A DNA stretch of 64,000 nucleotides from Okapia johnstoni (lineage: Eukaryota; Chordata; Mammalia; Artiodactyla; Giraffidae), in NCBI GenBank assembly GCA_024291935.2, contig CM044315.1, forward strand, positions 79,156,385 to 79,220,384, written 5' to 3'. The position numbers and the translations under genes were made by a program. Of the stretch, positions 23,166 through 36,761 are shown in pieces. Below the pieces are notes generated by a model. That model made no database searches, was not told the DNA's origin, and saw only the letters and a program-made list of their open reading frames with translations. Every line of letters starts with the position of its first letter. Within the stretch, counting starts at the first letter, position 1.

Positions 23166-24597
23166 AATCTTAGAAGTTACTTTTTGGGGATGATAAAATT
23201 CTGATTTTAATTTCTTTTTTTTTTGTTTGTTTAAACTTGATAGTTTGTTTGTTTCTCATATTGTTATAAATGCCCCTCTTTCATAACCCTCTGCTGATCT
23301 TCTTCCAAACTTTTAGGTTTCTAAGTAAACTGGACACTATTTCTATGTCATATACTTCAGGATAAAATTAATATTCAAGTTACAGGCAGAAAATATGTAA
23401 TGTAATTGTAAGAGCATGCTCTGTGGTCTTGAAATGGGGCAGTGATACATTTATCTTGTGGCATATGTGTGTCTGACACAAAGAAAAAGAATGAAGTTAT
23501 TTATTATAAATTCATAATAATAAATTATTTCAAAGTGAAAGTTTGATTTGAGAGAATAAAAAGCCTTTGTTATTTCTCTATTAATATCAGTACATTTGGA
23601 GATTAAAATTAAATTATAGATATCTAAATCTTGGAAGAGGAATAATCAGCATTTTTATGTAGAACTCATTTAAAAGAAATTAACACATTCTCAGTTAGTT
23701 TTTAGCTTCGCATAGGAAAGATGAGTAGAACTCTTCTATTTGTTCTTAACCTGAAGAGGAAAACTTATTGTAGAAAGGTGAATGAACTAAAAATATTATA
23801 ACTGTAAATGTTGAGCCTGTATTTTAAAATTATAAATCTGGCATATTACCCTCTAGCCATGCTGTCCAGGACAATGGCATCTGATTCCTTTCAGACATCT
23901 CTGCCTTTTCTTTGGAGGCACCAGATTCGTCCCCTACCTCATTGCTTCAGGAAGCTGCCAGGTTACCTCTGTGATCCCTGCCCTAACTCCAAATAGTCAC
24001 AAGTTCTACAGAGGACACTCGGCTCTGTCAGAAAGTATGCTGTCTCTAAACATCTAAAATTGGATGTTCTAATCTTTGAGTCAGTTTAAACAAGGAGAAG
24101 GAGGTAACAAGAAGATTGCCAATATTTACTGATGCTTTTGTTTGTTAGTAGCAGGTTGAACTCTGAGGATACAAAGATATAAGAGCTCCTTATGAAGTTC
24201 AAAGTCTAGATGGGGGAAAAGACAGCTTAGTGATTTAAGGTCAGTAATGGATCAGAAAAGACTTCATCTCTAGATGAGATGAGTCAATATATTGACTCTG
24301 TTTTCCAGTAACTATGATAAGACCTGAATCTTGATGTTTGGTGGGGTGGAAAGAGAGAATTGGGAATGCATTCTTGGCAGTTTACTCTAGCAAATTAACA
24401 TTAACTATGTGGAGGGGGGATTGTGGGAGAGAGGCTGGCTAATTAGGTAGGTGGAGTCACATTTTGAAGACCCTTAATGTCATGCTAAGGAATTTGAACT
24501 CAATCCTGTAGAGCAATGATCTCCAAAATGGAGCGTTCTCAGAGACAGAGGGTGTGCCGGATGGAGTCCCAGAGGAAAATATTAGAATCTCTAGTTC

Positions 24598-25160
24598 TTA
24601 TTTTCTTGGGCTCTAAAATCACTGCAGATGGTGACAGTAGCCGTGAAATTAAAAGATGTTTGCTCTTTGGAAGAAAAGCGATAACAAACCTAGACAGCAT
24701 ATTGAAAAGCAGAGACATCAATTTGCCGACAAAGGCCTACATAGTCAAACTCATGGTTTTTCTAGTTAGTCATATACAGATGTGAGAGCTGGACCATAAA
24801 GAGGCTGAGTGCTGAAGAATTGATGCTTTTGACCAGTGGTGGTGGAGAAGACTTGAGAGTCCCTTGGACAGCAAGGAGATCAAACCAGACAATCCTAAAG
24901 GAAGTCAACCCTGAATATTCATTAAAGGACTGATGCTGAACTCAAAGCTCCAATACTTTGGCTACCTGATGTGAAGGACCAGCTCATTGGAAAAGACCCT
25001 GATGCTGGGAAAGATTGATGGCAGGAGGAGAAGGGGATGACAGAGGATGAGATGGTTAGATGGCATCACCAACTCAGTGGACATGAGTTTGGGTAGGCTC
25101 CAGCAGTTGGCGATGGACAGGGAGGCCTGGCGTGTGGACCCAACTGAGCGACTAAATTGG
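24598..25160 (+). mobile_element. BovB LINE 3' fragment, sense
   Basis: It runs in the gene's direction from CTTATTTTCTTGGGCTCT through AAAAGCAGAGACATCAATTT, GAGAAGACTTGAGAGTCCC and GAAAAGACCCTGATGCTGGG to ACTGAGCGACTAAATTGG. It has many substitutions and no clear pentamer tail. It is opposite in orientation to most BovB copies here. Confidence 0.88.
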
Positions 25161-25637
25161 AAACTGAAACTGAAGCAGTGGAAATTGGAATATGGATTAG
25201 AATATAGGAAAATTGCAGTGAAAGAGACCAGTTAAGAGACTGGAAAAATATTTTGAGGCCTGAACTAAGACAATGGAAATAAAAGAGGAGGACTTGGGGC
25301 CAGAGAAATATGGGGAAGGGGAACTTGGCAGGAGAGAGAGGACTTCAATCCTAGGCTATGGCCAGCTTTCTGACTTAAATCCTGGATGGTGGTGACACTG
25401 TGATTAAGTTAAGGAACAGAAGAAGGATATTTAGTTCAAAGCCTAAGGATTGTCACATTTCTTATTTACATACTAAGTTGGTCATTCCTTCTTGCACCTG
25501 CTTGTCCAACCATAGTAAAAAAAATAAAATGGCAGCTGGCCCTTTGGTGAGCACTTTGGGGACTGAAGACGGTGAATCTTTTCCAAATTGAGCATAGTGA
25601 GGTCTCCATTGCAGTTAGCCATGGGTAATTATTAAAG

Positions 25638-25820
25638 ATTGAAGGCAGGAGGAGAAGGGGACAACAGAGGATGAGATGGTTGGATGGCACCACCGGACTC
25701 GATGGACATGAGTTTGAGCAAGCTGTAGAAGTTGGTGATGGACAGCGAAGCCTGTCATGCTGCAGTCCATGGGGTCGCAAAGAGTTGGACATGACTGAGT
25801 GACTGAACTGAATTGAACTG
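25638..25820 (+). mobile_element. BovB LINE 3' stub with 11-bp target-site duplication
   Basis: The 183-bp stub runs from ATTGAAGGCAGGAGGAGAAG to a GAACTGAATTGAACTG tail. Exact AATTATTAAAG copies flank it at 25627-25637 and 25821-25831. This defines the insertion precisely and shows the pentamer tail as its 3' end. Confidence 0.92.
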
Positions 25821-28789
25821 AATTATTAAAGCACCAAACTACTCTTGGAGATTGGACCACATAGAAAAATGTAAATTGTGGCAATTCACAGTCACACCAA
25901 ATAGCTGAATTCATTAGTTCCTTATTGGCAAGGGTGGGTATGGGGTGGTGATTTGGATCATAGCCATTGTTTGTGGAAGTGCTGAGTGGGTAAAAGCATG
26001 GTAGTTACCTTACCCTGACAGTTTTTTTCCAGGGAAGTAAGTGTGTTTTTCTTTCTCCTTGCTGTAGGAAATTGTTTGCCAGATTGTGTTACTTATGACA
26101 ATCTGTCATGGAACAGCTGCCAGGAAAAGAAAAGAGGCTATTCCCAGTAGCTTTTCCCACCTCCTACCCTACCATTACCACCACACACACATACATCCGG
26201 TTTTGTTTTTTTCTTCTAGTTTTACTCAGTGGTTTTGGCTTGGTTGAAAATGTTCTTATAATGACAGATTTCTGGACTTGGCCATGGCTTGGTAATTGGG
26301 TTTTCTAAGCTCTGTTTGTTTGTTTTAGCCCAGACTAATTGGCAGCAGTTCAAGTTTTGAATTCTAGGGTATCTTGAATACCAAAGTACTATCTTCTACT
26401 TTCCCTTGAAGACCTTGTATGTTTCCACATGGTCAAAATGCACGCATTTACTGTCCTTTTGAGCTGTGCTTTTTACCCTTGACGTTGCCCTCATTCCTTT
26501 ACAGGAGCAGACTTGGGTAAAGCTTACTGAGGACTGTTAGGATAGTGAATAGGGAGGTCTGTGGAGATGCCAGTTGGTCTCTGCAGAAGATGAGGCATAC
26601 TCTGGTGTTAGAAAAGAACTAGTCAACCAGAACACAAGGCAGCTGAGGGTTGATGTCTCCCAGGAACTTTCAAGTTAATTGCATTTCAGATATACAGTTA
26701 TTTCACAGTCCAAACAGTCTATGTTTATTCATGGTTTGTGGTCACACGTGATCAGAAATACTTCTGGCTCTTTTAAGAGTTTTTCCACTTTCTCTCTGTG
26801 GGCTCCAGTTAGTAAAAGAACATTTGCATTTCTAGAATGGCCTTTACATTTTTAGAATGAAAATTAAACAAAACAATAGTCATTTATTTTCTTACAATTA
26901 TAACTTTTATTAAACAAAAATAAACAGTATTAAAAAAAGATATAAGGATGATTTCATTTTCCTTTTAGACTTTAATTTCTTCTTCCAGGATTTCTAGCCT
27001 TGGAAACAAAGTACATTGATCAGTCAGCAAAGACTTTCCTTTGGAAATGCAGTTGCAAAGAGGACAGGAATGTGTTTGTCTCAGTGAGAGTGGTGCATTC
27101 TTTGGGAACAGAGGCAGGAAGAGGGCCTGACGGAATAGCACCTCCATCTGTATCCCAGGCTCTGCCCTTTCAGACTGAATCCTTTCTTTTCACACTGAGA
27201 ACAGATGGCAACTAGACACTAGGAGGAGGGCTCCGTTTCTTGTGCTCCTTGGGGATTTTGCATTCAGTTTAGCAAAAAGTCATCTAAAAGCAGAGAGAAA
27301 AATGAGGCTGCAGACTGTTCACAATTATGCAGGACTTGTTTGGCATTCATTATGCTGACAGATTTATTTTCTGCAGATATTGAATGATAACAGCATTTAT
27401 TTTCCAAGACAGCATTGTCACCACTTCAGAAGCATCTGCATTGGGGTCGTTTTCTTCACTTTGGAGTACAGTTAATAACTTAATTTATTGTGGAATAGCC
27501 AGCTTGCAGAAATCAGTCATCTTATTAGAGAAACTTAGAAAAATAGAAAGGGTTTTTTTTCTTCAACAAACTGTCATTTTCATTATAATGAAATGGGGTA
27601 ACTTCTGTGTGGCTCTAGTGACATGTCTTTTAGTAATGGCTCATGATTCCTGCCTTTCTAAGTACTGTTAACAAAAAGTGGGATTCTGCAGGCTATTTCT
27701 TCCTTAGCTTGCATGTATGTGGGCTGATTTGTTAATGTTTGACGGTTCCTGGGTGGTGAGTTGCAGACTTAGGAATTTTTTTTCCTAAAAAAAGATGTTT
27801 ATAGGAACTTTTTTTTTTTTTAAGCTCAGTTAAGATCCAGAAAGAACTAAGAGTAGAAGAGTAGAAAAAAAAAATCCAAATTTGAACTTCTTAAACCTGA
27901 AGCCTTCAAAAGGAATTGTTTAGGTTATAAATAATGAGTTTTATGTAGAAAAAGAAATGATGGCCCTAGTATAGATTCTGTATTTGGAATAAGAAATTAC
28001 AGGCAGTAAGATAAGGCATTCTGATGGTTGAGTCTCACTTTCTGAGCAAATGTGATTCTTTTTCCTAGATGTAAGTTGAAATTGTCTATTTTCCCCCAAA
28101 GCAAGAATCTTGATTTTAAATTAAAATCTTGGAAAAGTTGGAGCCACTTACAAAAATTTCTCTAGATATTCACTTTATTCTTTAACCTAGATAATGTAGT
28201 CCAGTGTTTTTCAGACTTTTTAAAATAGCAGAAATTGTATTGTTATGAGGATTAAATGAGTGCTTTTATACATACACAAGGTTGTAGTATAATGGTTTAT
28301 TAGCTTGACTGTTTTCCCGAAGAGGAGCACATTATAATATATTCATCCTGTTATTTATTTCCTAGTATTATAGCAAAGTGACTGCTTTAAAATAAAGCAT
28401 TTCACAACCTTATTGGATCATCAGATTGTGTGAAAGCACCTTTTAAACTGTAAAGAGACATATAAATTTTAAGATCATTAACTCCATAGTCACAGAAATA
28501 GACAATGTGATGGTTTTCATACTTTCTTCCTTAGAGCCCAGGATTCCAGAGGTGCCTCAGGGACAGCAGCAGTAAGGCACACACAAAGGGGAGGTAGGAT
28601 TTCCAGACCCTCCCCCAACACAGTTCAACTAGAACAACCCTATTTATTTTACCTATTCCACCGCTGTGAAAAAGGTTTGAGGACAAGTGTCCAATTTGTG
28701 TGTGCTTCTGAGACATTGTGAGTTTACCCTGTGATGATTTGTGTGATCCTTTGTCCTGTATGATACTGACTTTTCCTCTTCTCCTTTGA

Positions 28790-28969
<180 letters not shown>

Positions 28970-29009
28970 TGATTTATTTGTTTGTCAAATTCTTATAATT
29001 ATCATTCAT

Positions 29010-29135
29010 GCTTTCACTTAAAAAGAAAATATTTATTGAGAACTGACTATGCTGCAGGCACTGTGCTAGGGGCGGATGACATAAAGTCAGATAAGACACA
29101 GTCCCTGATTTAAAGAAGCTTGTAACTATTGATTG
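29010..29135 (+). repeat. Ancient mammalian repeat remnant
   Basis: TATTTATTGAGAACTGACTA, GCAGGCACTGTGCTAGG and GACACAGTCCCTGATTTAAA resemble a widespread old mammalian interspersed repeat (L2 or MIR-like; family uncertain). Similar remnants occur at about 59805-59900 and 24120-24215. Confidence 0.45.
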
Positions 29136-29354
29136 GATTCTGTATTATCCAAGAGGCTTTTGTCTACAGAGAGGAGCACTCAGGACTGTTTGCATTGTGT
29201 AACTGAATACATACACCTAAGAAACAAAAAAATCTAATTTAAAATCACTTTTTAAAAAATAATTAAAATCCATGACAAGTTAGATATCTTTAAGCAATTA
29301 AGATTACTATTGCAAATTTAGAATGGTTGATTCTTTTGAATACTCCAATGACCC

Positions 29355-29540
29355 TGAAAGTTGCTCAGTCGTGTCTGACTCTTTGCAACCCCATGGACTA
29401 TACAGTTCATGAAATTCTCCAGGCCAGAATACTGGAGTGGATAGCCTTTCCCTTCTCAAAGGGATCTTTCAATCCAGGGATTGAACCATCTCCCACATTG
29501 CAGACGGATTCTTTACCAGCTGAGCCACCACGAACCCTAA
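29355..29540 (-). repeat. Bov-tA SINE, antisense
   Basis: AGTTGCTCAGTCGTGTCTGA, CTCCAGGCCAGAATACTGG and TTTACCAGCTGAGCCACCA are in reverse Bov-tA order. It lies 403 bases after exon B. Confidence 0.85.
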
Positions 29541-30530
29541 ATAGCCAGTAAACAAAACAATCATTAACCATGTTGTGTCCTGGGATTACAACATATCTTG
29601 ATATTTCCCTGGATTCCAGTAGTGGGTTATTTTTTTAATTTGCAGAGAGTTATAGTAGTCTTACCAGATCCAAAAGAAAAGGAATAATACTCTACTCCAG
29701 CCAGGGTTATAGAATTTAGGTGTTTGGCTTATTGTTGATTTTTAGTTAAGGCATAGTTCATGACTGCTTTTCCCAGAGTATTTCAGCTGAGTCATTGATT
29801 CTATGACTGGGCTACTTCTAATAACTGAACTTATGACGAAAAAACTTTGTTAGATCATACTTTTTATATAGGTTTTAGTTTTTCCTATAATGTGTTTTTT
29901 TCCCCTGGAATGATGTGTCCTTTAGATTTTTCTTAGTCAGCATTATATAACCCATTGTCCTGTCATTATATAGTGACATGGTCTGTTAAAATTATTAGAA
30001 GCTATGTATGGTTTGTTAGTATCTGATTATTATTAATAGAGCCACCTAGAATGTTCATTCCTAGGATTTTAGTAATGTAGTTTATACTTTTAGCTCTCTT
30101 TTTCAGAACATTTGGTTAATTTATAATTTTGAACTATAGCACTGAAACTTCTTTCTAGGGGCTTCTTGTATTAAGGCAATTGCTGATACAGATTAATCGT
30201 TGAATCCTCTTTCTACCTTGTTATTATGTATACTTTCCACGTGGATCAGTCCTTTGGTTTTGATATAATTTCTACTTTTGTGAGCTCTGGTTTGCTTACT
30301 CACAATTCCTTGTATTCATCCTTTTCTACCTACTAGATAGAAGCAAGTGTATTGTCAGACTTTATAAACATATGTATATCTTATAAATATTATTGTTTTC
30401 TTTTTTTATAATCCTCTACTTATAACAATGTAAAAAATCAAATACCTTACTATAGTTACTCTTCTTGGTATTATAACTTTTTTGTACATTGTATATTAGC
30501 TTTTATGTCTTAATTATCATTATAGATGAG

Positions 30531-31593
30531 TTCAGTTCAGTCGCTCAGTCGTGTCTGACCCTTTGCGACCCCATGAATCGCAGCATGCCAGGCCTCCCTG
30601 TCCATCACTAACTCCCAGAGTTTACCCAAACTCATGTCCATTGAGTCGGCGATGCCATCCAGCCATCTCATCCTCTGTCGTCCCCTTCTCCTCCTGCCCC
30701 CAATCCTTCCCAGCATCAGGGTCTTTTCCAATGAGTCAACTCTTCGCATGAGGTGGTGGCCAAAGTATTGGAGTTTCAGCTTCAACACCAGTCCTTCCAA
30801 TGAACACCCAGGGCTGATCTCCTTTAAGATGGGCTGGTTGGATCTCCTTGCAGTCCAAGGGACTCTCAAGAGTCTTCTCCAACACCACAGTTCAAAAGCA
30901 TCAATTCTTCGGCACTTAGCTTTCTTCACCGTTCCAACTCTCACATCCATACATGACTACTGGAAAAACCGTAGCCTTGACTAGACAGACCTTTGTTGAC
31001 AAAGTAATGTCTCTGCTTTTTAATACGCTATCTAGGTTGGTCATAACTTTCCTTCCAAGGAGTAGGCGTCTTTTAATTTCATGGCTGAAATCACTATCTG
31101 CAGTGGTTTTGGAGCCCAAAAAAATAAAGTCTGACACTGTTTCCACTGTTTCCCCATCTATTTCCCATGAAGTGATAGGACCAGATGCCGTGATCTTAGT
31201 TTTCTGAATGTTGAGCTTTAAGCCAACTTTTTCACTCTCCTCTTTCACTTTCATCAAGAGGCTGTTTAGTTCCTCTTCACTTTCTGCCATAAGGGTGGTG
31301 TCATCTGCATATCTGAGGTTGATGATATTTCTCCCAGCAATCTTGATTCCAGCTTGTGCTTCTTCCAGTCCAGCGTTTCTCATGATGTACTCTCCATATA
31401 AGTTAAATAAGCAGGGTGACAATATACAGCCTTGACGTACTCCTTTTCCTATTTGGAACCAGTCTGTTGTTCCATGTTCAGTTTTAACTGTTGCTTCCTG
31501 ACCTGCATACAGGTTTCTCAAGAGACAGGTCAGGTGGTCTGGTATTCCCATCTCTTTCAGAATTTTCCACAGTTAATTGTGATCCACACAGTC
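30531..31593 (-). mobile_element. BovB LINE, 5'-truncated, 1.06 kb
   Basis: It starts with short TTCAG pentamers and extends to the GTGATCCACACAGTCA stretch of the palm region. The minus-strand frame 31551-30916 is open for 211 codons, including MGIPDHLTCLLRNLYAGQEA, GVRQGCILSPCLFNLY and LRYADDTTLMAESEEELNSL; the C-terminal part, 30950-30537, is open in another frame (137 codons). It is among the least decayed BovB copies in the window. An extra GGT near 30754 is visible. Confidence 0.93.
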
Positions 31594-32185
31594 ATGAGTA
31601 GCTTTTCATAATTTTATTTTAAATTAACTATTACCTGTCCATTTTAAAATTGATGCGTAAATGGTAACAAGATGGTTATTGGAAGTTTCTTTAAGGTGGC
31701 TCTTCTGTTTTTGAAAAAGTGTTATGTTCGCTGGTAAATTGCTATATGGTTAGATTCTGAGTGCGGGGGGCAGGGAAGCTGGAAATGGTACTGGAGAGAA
31801 TACAGGGATTAGACTAACGAGTTTGAACTTCATCCCCGAAACAGTAGGAATGTATTTGAGGAATTTTAAACAAGAGAAAGTCATAATCAGATTTGCATTT
31901 TAGATTTTTTCATTCTTTACGTGAAATTTTGAACTCCTCAATATCTATATTTTTTTGTATTTGAGGACTAAGTTTTAAATTCTTACTGTGGAACGCTGTG
32001 CATTTCAATGATAAGCACTTTTTTTTAAGAATCATAAATTTCTCAGATTGTATGTTTGGTCTGCCTCTTGACTGCTTTTATGTGCCAGAACAGCCAGTGG
32101 TCCTCTCTTTCTCAGATATTGTTTAATAGTCTAGATCCCTTGGGTCCAAGTTTCCCAAACAGTGTACTTACTAGCTTATTAGTGA

Positions 32186-32314
32186 AAAATGAAAGTGAAG
32201 TCGCTCAGTTGTGTCCGACTCTTTGCGACCCCATGGACTGTAGTCTACTAGGCTCCTCCATCCATGGGATTTTCCAGGCAAGAATACTGGAGTGGGTTGC
32301 CATTTCCTTCTCCA
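32186..32314 (-). repeat. Bov-A monomer, antisense
   Basis: AAAGTGAAGTCGCTCAGTTG, GACCCCATGGACTGTAGTC and GTTGCCATTTCCTTCTCC mark a Bov-A unit without the tRNA head. The AAAGTGAAG start is typical of the Bov-A2 half-unit. Confidence 0.83.
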
Positions 32315-32559
32315 CTCATTGGAGAATGGCTAATGGCTAGATGTTTCAGGAGCCATCTTTATTCCTGTTTCCACTTCCTTCTCAGATTTTTAGGAACTAA
32401 AGATACCGAGGAGGGCAGGATCAAATTAATTTATGTTTGGATTTTTGGAGCTTTTTTTCCCCCCTGCTGCAAACCTTTACATGTGATGTTCTCTGCCAGA
32501 AATGTTCTCCCCTTACCCGAAACACATATACTCTAAATCCAACTTAACTTTCAAGTTAT

Positions 32560-32768
32560 CTGCTGAGAGAGGCCTTTGTTGACCCTCTAATTCAACCTCT
32601 GTTTGCCTACATATGGCAGCCCTACTCTTGTACTTACTCTGTCCTCTATTGGACTATAAGCTCCATGAGAATAGGAGTCATGTCTGTTTTGTTTAGTTTA
32701 TCCCCACATCTGGCTCAGTTATGGCCCATGGTGACCAGTCAGTAGATATTATTGAATGATTGAGGGGC
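32560..32768 (+). repeat. L2 LINE 3' end remnant
   Basis: GACTATAAGCTCCATGAGAA, TAGGAGTCATGTCTGTTTTG and CAGTAGATATTATTGAATGA match the order of the ancient L2 3' end, including its terminal TTGAATGA-like repeat. Confidence 0.6.
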
Positions 32769-32934
32769 CTGCCTATAAAGGTATCTCTTATTGCCCTCAA
32801 GGTAAGAGAAAGTATATTCAAGCCCTAGATGTTTAAGTCCTAAAAATTTGAGTCTAAGCTGTAGTTGGATTCATGAATGGGTATTATAAGGGTCTGAGTT
32901 TCAGCAATATACAATATACTGACACTACATTGCC

Positions 32935-33039
32935 TTTTTTTTTTTTTTTAATTTAATCTTAGTTCCCTGACCAGGGATCAAACCGAAGCTCCTGCAGTGG
33001 AAGCATAGAGTCCTAAATACTTGATCACCAGGGAATTCC
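32935..33039 (-). repeat. CHR-type SINE head, antisense
   Basis: A 13-base T run, then CTTAGTTCCCTGACCAGGG, GGAAGCATAGAGTCCTAAAT and ATCACCAGGGAATTCC. CATTGCC flanks both sides (32928-32934 and 33040-33046). Confidence 0.85.
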
Positions 33040-33114
33040 CATTGCCTATTCATTTGTGTTTAGAAATGTTTCCAAGATTTGTAAATTAAACAGCTACTGC
33101 TGTAGCATGGTTGT

Positions 33115-33300
33115 TAAATGCACAGGTTCTGGAATTCAGACTAAGTGGGCTTCAATGCTCAAAAACTGTGCAGTCTTGAACAAATTATCTAACTAACCTG
33201 AACTTCATTTTCTTTAGCTGTAAAATGAGACTGAATCCTTTGAGGATTTTTGTGTGAGAATTAAATGAGATGTCTGTAAATCAGGCAGTCTACTTCTTGA
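33115..33300 (-). repeat. MIR-like remnant
   Basis: CTTGAACAAATTATCTAACT, GAACTTCATTTTCTTTAGC and TGTAAAATGAGACTGAATCC follow the MIR consensus order. Confidence 0.5.
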
Positions 33301-33705
33301 AACAGCATAGTTGGCCCTCTGTATCCAGGTTTCACAATACGAATTCAACCAACCAGTTGTATAAAGATTTCCTTTTTCCATCCCTTGCTTGTTAGAAAAT
33401 CCAAGGTTTCCTTCTCTCTCAATTTCATTGAGAACATATTGTATTTATTTTGCTTCATCACAGATAACATGTTTACTAAGAGGCTTTTTTTCCTGGGCAT
33501 TCCTCTATACAACTGTTTAATGGTATTAAAATTATGGTTTTATGATTCAAATTAATGACTGTTATCTCTACAGTTCCCATGTCTCTTGGAATGTTTGAAA
33601 TGGAAAATGTTCTAGGGAATTGTTATTTAACTTACCCAGTTCACTGTAGTATTTCTCAAACTCTTCCCTAGTTCTCAAAGTAATTGATAGCTTTGGTCCA
33701 GACTG

Positions 33706-33901
33706 TGTTAAGTCATTTCAGTTGTGTTCAGCTGTTTGCAACCCCATGGACTGTAGCCTGCCAGGATCCTCTGTCCAAGGGATTTTCCAGGCAAGAATAC
33801 GGGAATGGGTTGCCATGCCTTTCTCCAGGGGGTCTTTCTGACCCAGGGATTGAAACCATGTCTCTTATGTCTCTTGCATTGGCAGGCAGGTTCTTTACCT
33901 G
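33706..33901 (-). repeat. Bov-tA SINE, antisense
   Basis: AGTCATTTCAGTTGTGTTCA, CTCCAGGGGGTCTTTCTGAC and GGCAGGTTCTTTACC are in reverse order. The tRNA head is incomplete. Confidence 0.82.
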
Positions 33902-35499
33902 GGTCCAGACAAGATCAACATATTTCAGGGTCCTTCAGAATCTCACAAGTGAAAGATGTCACTTGGTTGTCACCTCTCAGTCAGCTTAGCTCCCTCTGTA
34001 TTAACACATGTTGGCAGGCAGTTCTGAGCCTGTATTTCTTTTGCTTCAGCTCCCTTTATTTCTCTCAAAGCTCTACTTCAGCAAGCAAACTTCTACTCCT
34101 GTTTAGGCTTCTGATTTATCTTTTTTTCTCTTCTCAATCCCATTCTTTCTGCCCCAACCCGTTTTTCCCCTAATTATGTTCAACAGAAGTGGTTGAAACC
34201 CCTGCATACTCAAAACTGAAATTCTTGTGACTGAGGAATCAGTGTACAGAAATAAGTTCAAATATAGTAGAAATTGTATGTCATGGTGTGACAGGTACAA
34301 TAACAGGAACATGTACAAAATACAGGGAGCAATTTAATGTTTCAGTTACAGGGAAGTGAGCTTAAAGGCATAATATTTGAGAAGAAGGAGGCGAGTGATT
34401 TACTTAGGTACAGACAGGGGTAGCTGGTATGAAATCAGATCCCTGACTAACAAATACATTGAATTTTGATGTAGTCATTGAATTTAGGACATATTATATG
34501 TAAAATCTATGCTAAGTCCTATATGAGAAACATAAATAATCAAGATTTGCTCACAAGATAAAATTAATGGGGCTAGGTAGTTTTGTTACTTACCAACTTG
34601 TATAATCCATCTATGGCCTAATAACACTTTGTGGATAGTTGTTCAAAAATCACATCAGTGGTAAGTGACAAAATCAGAACTTGAATTCGTGGCTTCTAAC
34701 TCCATAGCCTGGACTTTCTAGTTCTTTTTTTGTTTTTTTAATTTTTTAATCAGTGTTTTACATGCCCATAATGTGAAAACTACTGTAATTATTCATGGTA
34801 TATTGTAATAAATAGCAACCCCCATCCTGTCTATCCTAACCTTACTCAGAGGCAGCCACCTTAACATTTTTAGCCAATTTTTTTTCACATTTAATCCCAC
34901 ATCTCAATGACTTTTGTTTGCTGTGTCTTGATGTTTTTAGTTTTAGGAATTATCTACTTAACTTTCTACTGTGAAACTTAAAGATTTAGTTCTGTTTTAC
35001 CACACCCTCTCCCCCCACACACAATGCATGCAAATTTCCAGTCTCCCCAGCTTCCTAATATAGTGACTTATATTGTAGTGTTGATTAACTGAATATTTAA
35101 TGTTTACATTATTATGAACTTATAAATGATATTCACAGCAGAACCTTGTAGTATGTTGTTATTTTTCTCTTTATTTTCCTAAAAATTGTCTTGTTTTTTC
35201 ATTTGCCTAATTTTCTATGTATTTATTACCAATTCAACCTTAATGCCAGTTGTGTGAATTGCCTCTAATTACTTTCCAACAATCTGAGTATTCCCAGAAT
35301 TTCAAATTCCTGAAGATCTCTTTCCTAGATTATGGATTAGTTACTCTGCTATAGAACTGTCTTTTTAGGTTCACCCTTCATTCTCATATCTTGAGCCTCA
35401 TATTTTCCTCTTAGCTTGTGTACCTTTGTGTGTGTGTGTGTGTATAAAAATATATCCTCTGGTAGCCTCCTAAATGGGGTTTGTGAAAAATAAAATTTG

Positions 35500-35870
35500 T
35501 GAGCTTTTCACGTCTTTATTCTGCTCTCATACTTATTGGATATTTTGGCTGGATATACAATTCTCTTGGAAATCCTGACCCCTCAAAATTTTGAAGGCAT
35601 TATTTCACTATAGTCTAGCTTTTCTGTGAAGTTCAATGGCATAGTGATTCTTGAGTCTTTGTATAAAACTTTTTTTTCCCTTTCTAGAAACTTATAGAAT
35701 CTTATTATTTCCAAACTTCTAAAATTTCACTTTGATATGCCTTAGTGTTTTAAGTCGTCTCTTGTGTTGGATGACATCTCTTGTGTTGGATGATCTCTTG
35801 GGCCTTTCAATCTGAAAATTCAAGTCCTCAGTTCTGAAATTTTTTTCTCAAATTAATCTCCTTTTTTTAA
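35500..35870 (-). repeat. Old LINE-like segment, uncertain family
   Basis: CTTTATTCTGCTCTCATAC, GGATATTTTGGCTGGATATA and TTGAAGGCATTATTTCACT resemble the segment at 19955-20480. An 18-base unit around ATCTCTTGTGTTGGATGA is repeated at 35757-35790. Confidence 0.4.
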
Positions 35871-35944
35871 AAAAATTAAGTGAACTCTTTTTCATACATG
35901 TTTAATGTTCTCTTAGACTCCAATTCTGTTTTGTTTGCCTGTTT

Positions 35945-36390
35945 TTTTTTTTTCATTAAAGTATATTATAGTTGGTTTACAATATTATCTAAGTTTCAGG
36001 TGTACGTCATAGTGATTCAGTTTCTAAAGATTATATTCCATTTATAATTATTATAAAATACTGACTACATTCCCTGTGCTGTACAATCTATTTTTTTTAG
36101 CTTATTTATTTTATACATGGTTGTTTGTACAGACCCTACCTCTGTTATGCCTCCATCTTCCTTCTCCCCACTGGTAACCACTAGTGTTGTCTATATCTGT
36201 GAGTCTCTTTCTTTTTATTTTTTAAATTTCACATATAAAGGATAACATACAGTGTGTGTCTTTCTCATCTGACTTACTTCACTAAGTAAGTATAATACCC
36301 TCCAGGTCCCTACATGTTGTTACAAATGGCAAATTTTCATTCTTTTTTATGTCATACTGCAAGTTCTGAACAATGTTAACTTAGATTTTC
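35945..36390 (-). repeat. LINE-1 3' UTR fragment, antisense
   Basis: AAGTATATTATAGTTGGTTT, AAGTTTCAGGTGTACGTCAT and AGTGATTCAGTTTCTAAAG are followed by the CTGTGCTGTACAATC region, a ruminant-type LINE-1 3' UTR. Confidence 0.75.
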
Positions 36391-36761
36391 CATTAAGAAG
36401 TTTCAAGTTTTATGCTTGACACATAATTCCTTGATCCAAACAGATTTGTCTTTTGTATATGGTGTGAGGTTGGCTTTTTTTTTTCCCATGTAGATGTCCC
36501 TTCTTCTTGCTCCATTTGTTAAATGGGTCTTCTAGCAAAGCATAAGTTATGAATTTATGTAACCTAATCACAAATGTAACATCTCATTACTTTTGCCCCT
36601 TGCTGGATAGAAGCAAGTAACTAGGCCAGCCCATACTCAGTGGGAGAGGATACAGAAGGGTGTGAATGGTAGGAAGCTGTTATAATTCTTTGAGCCTGCC
36701 TACCAAAGCTGAACCCACTAATATGTCTAGAGCTTTAGCTGGGACAGCCAAGTTCTTTCTT

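Noticed and set aside
27384..27671. 95-codon open frame in the repeat-poor block
   Set aside because: It has no recognisable domain and no splice or promoter context, and its length is within chance for this base composition.
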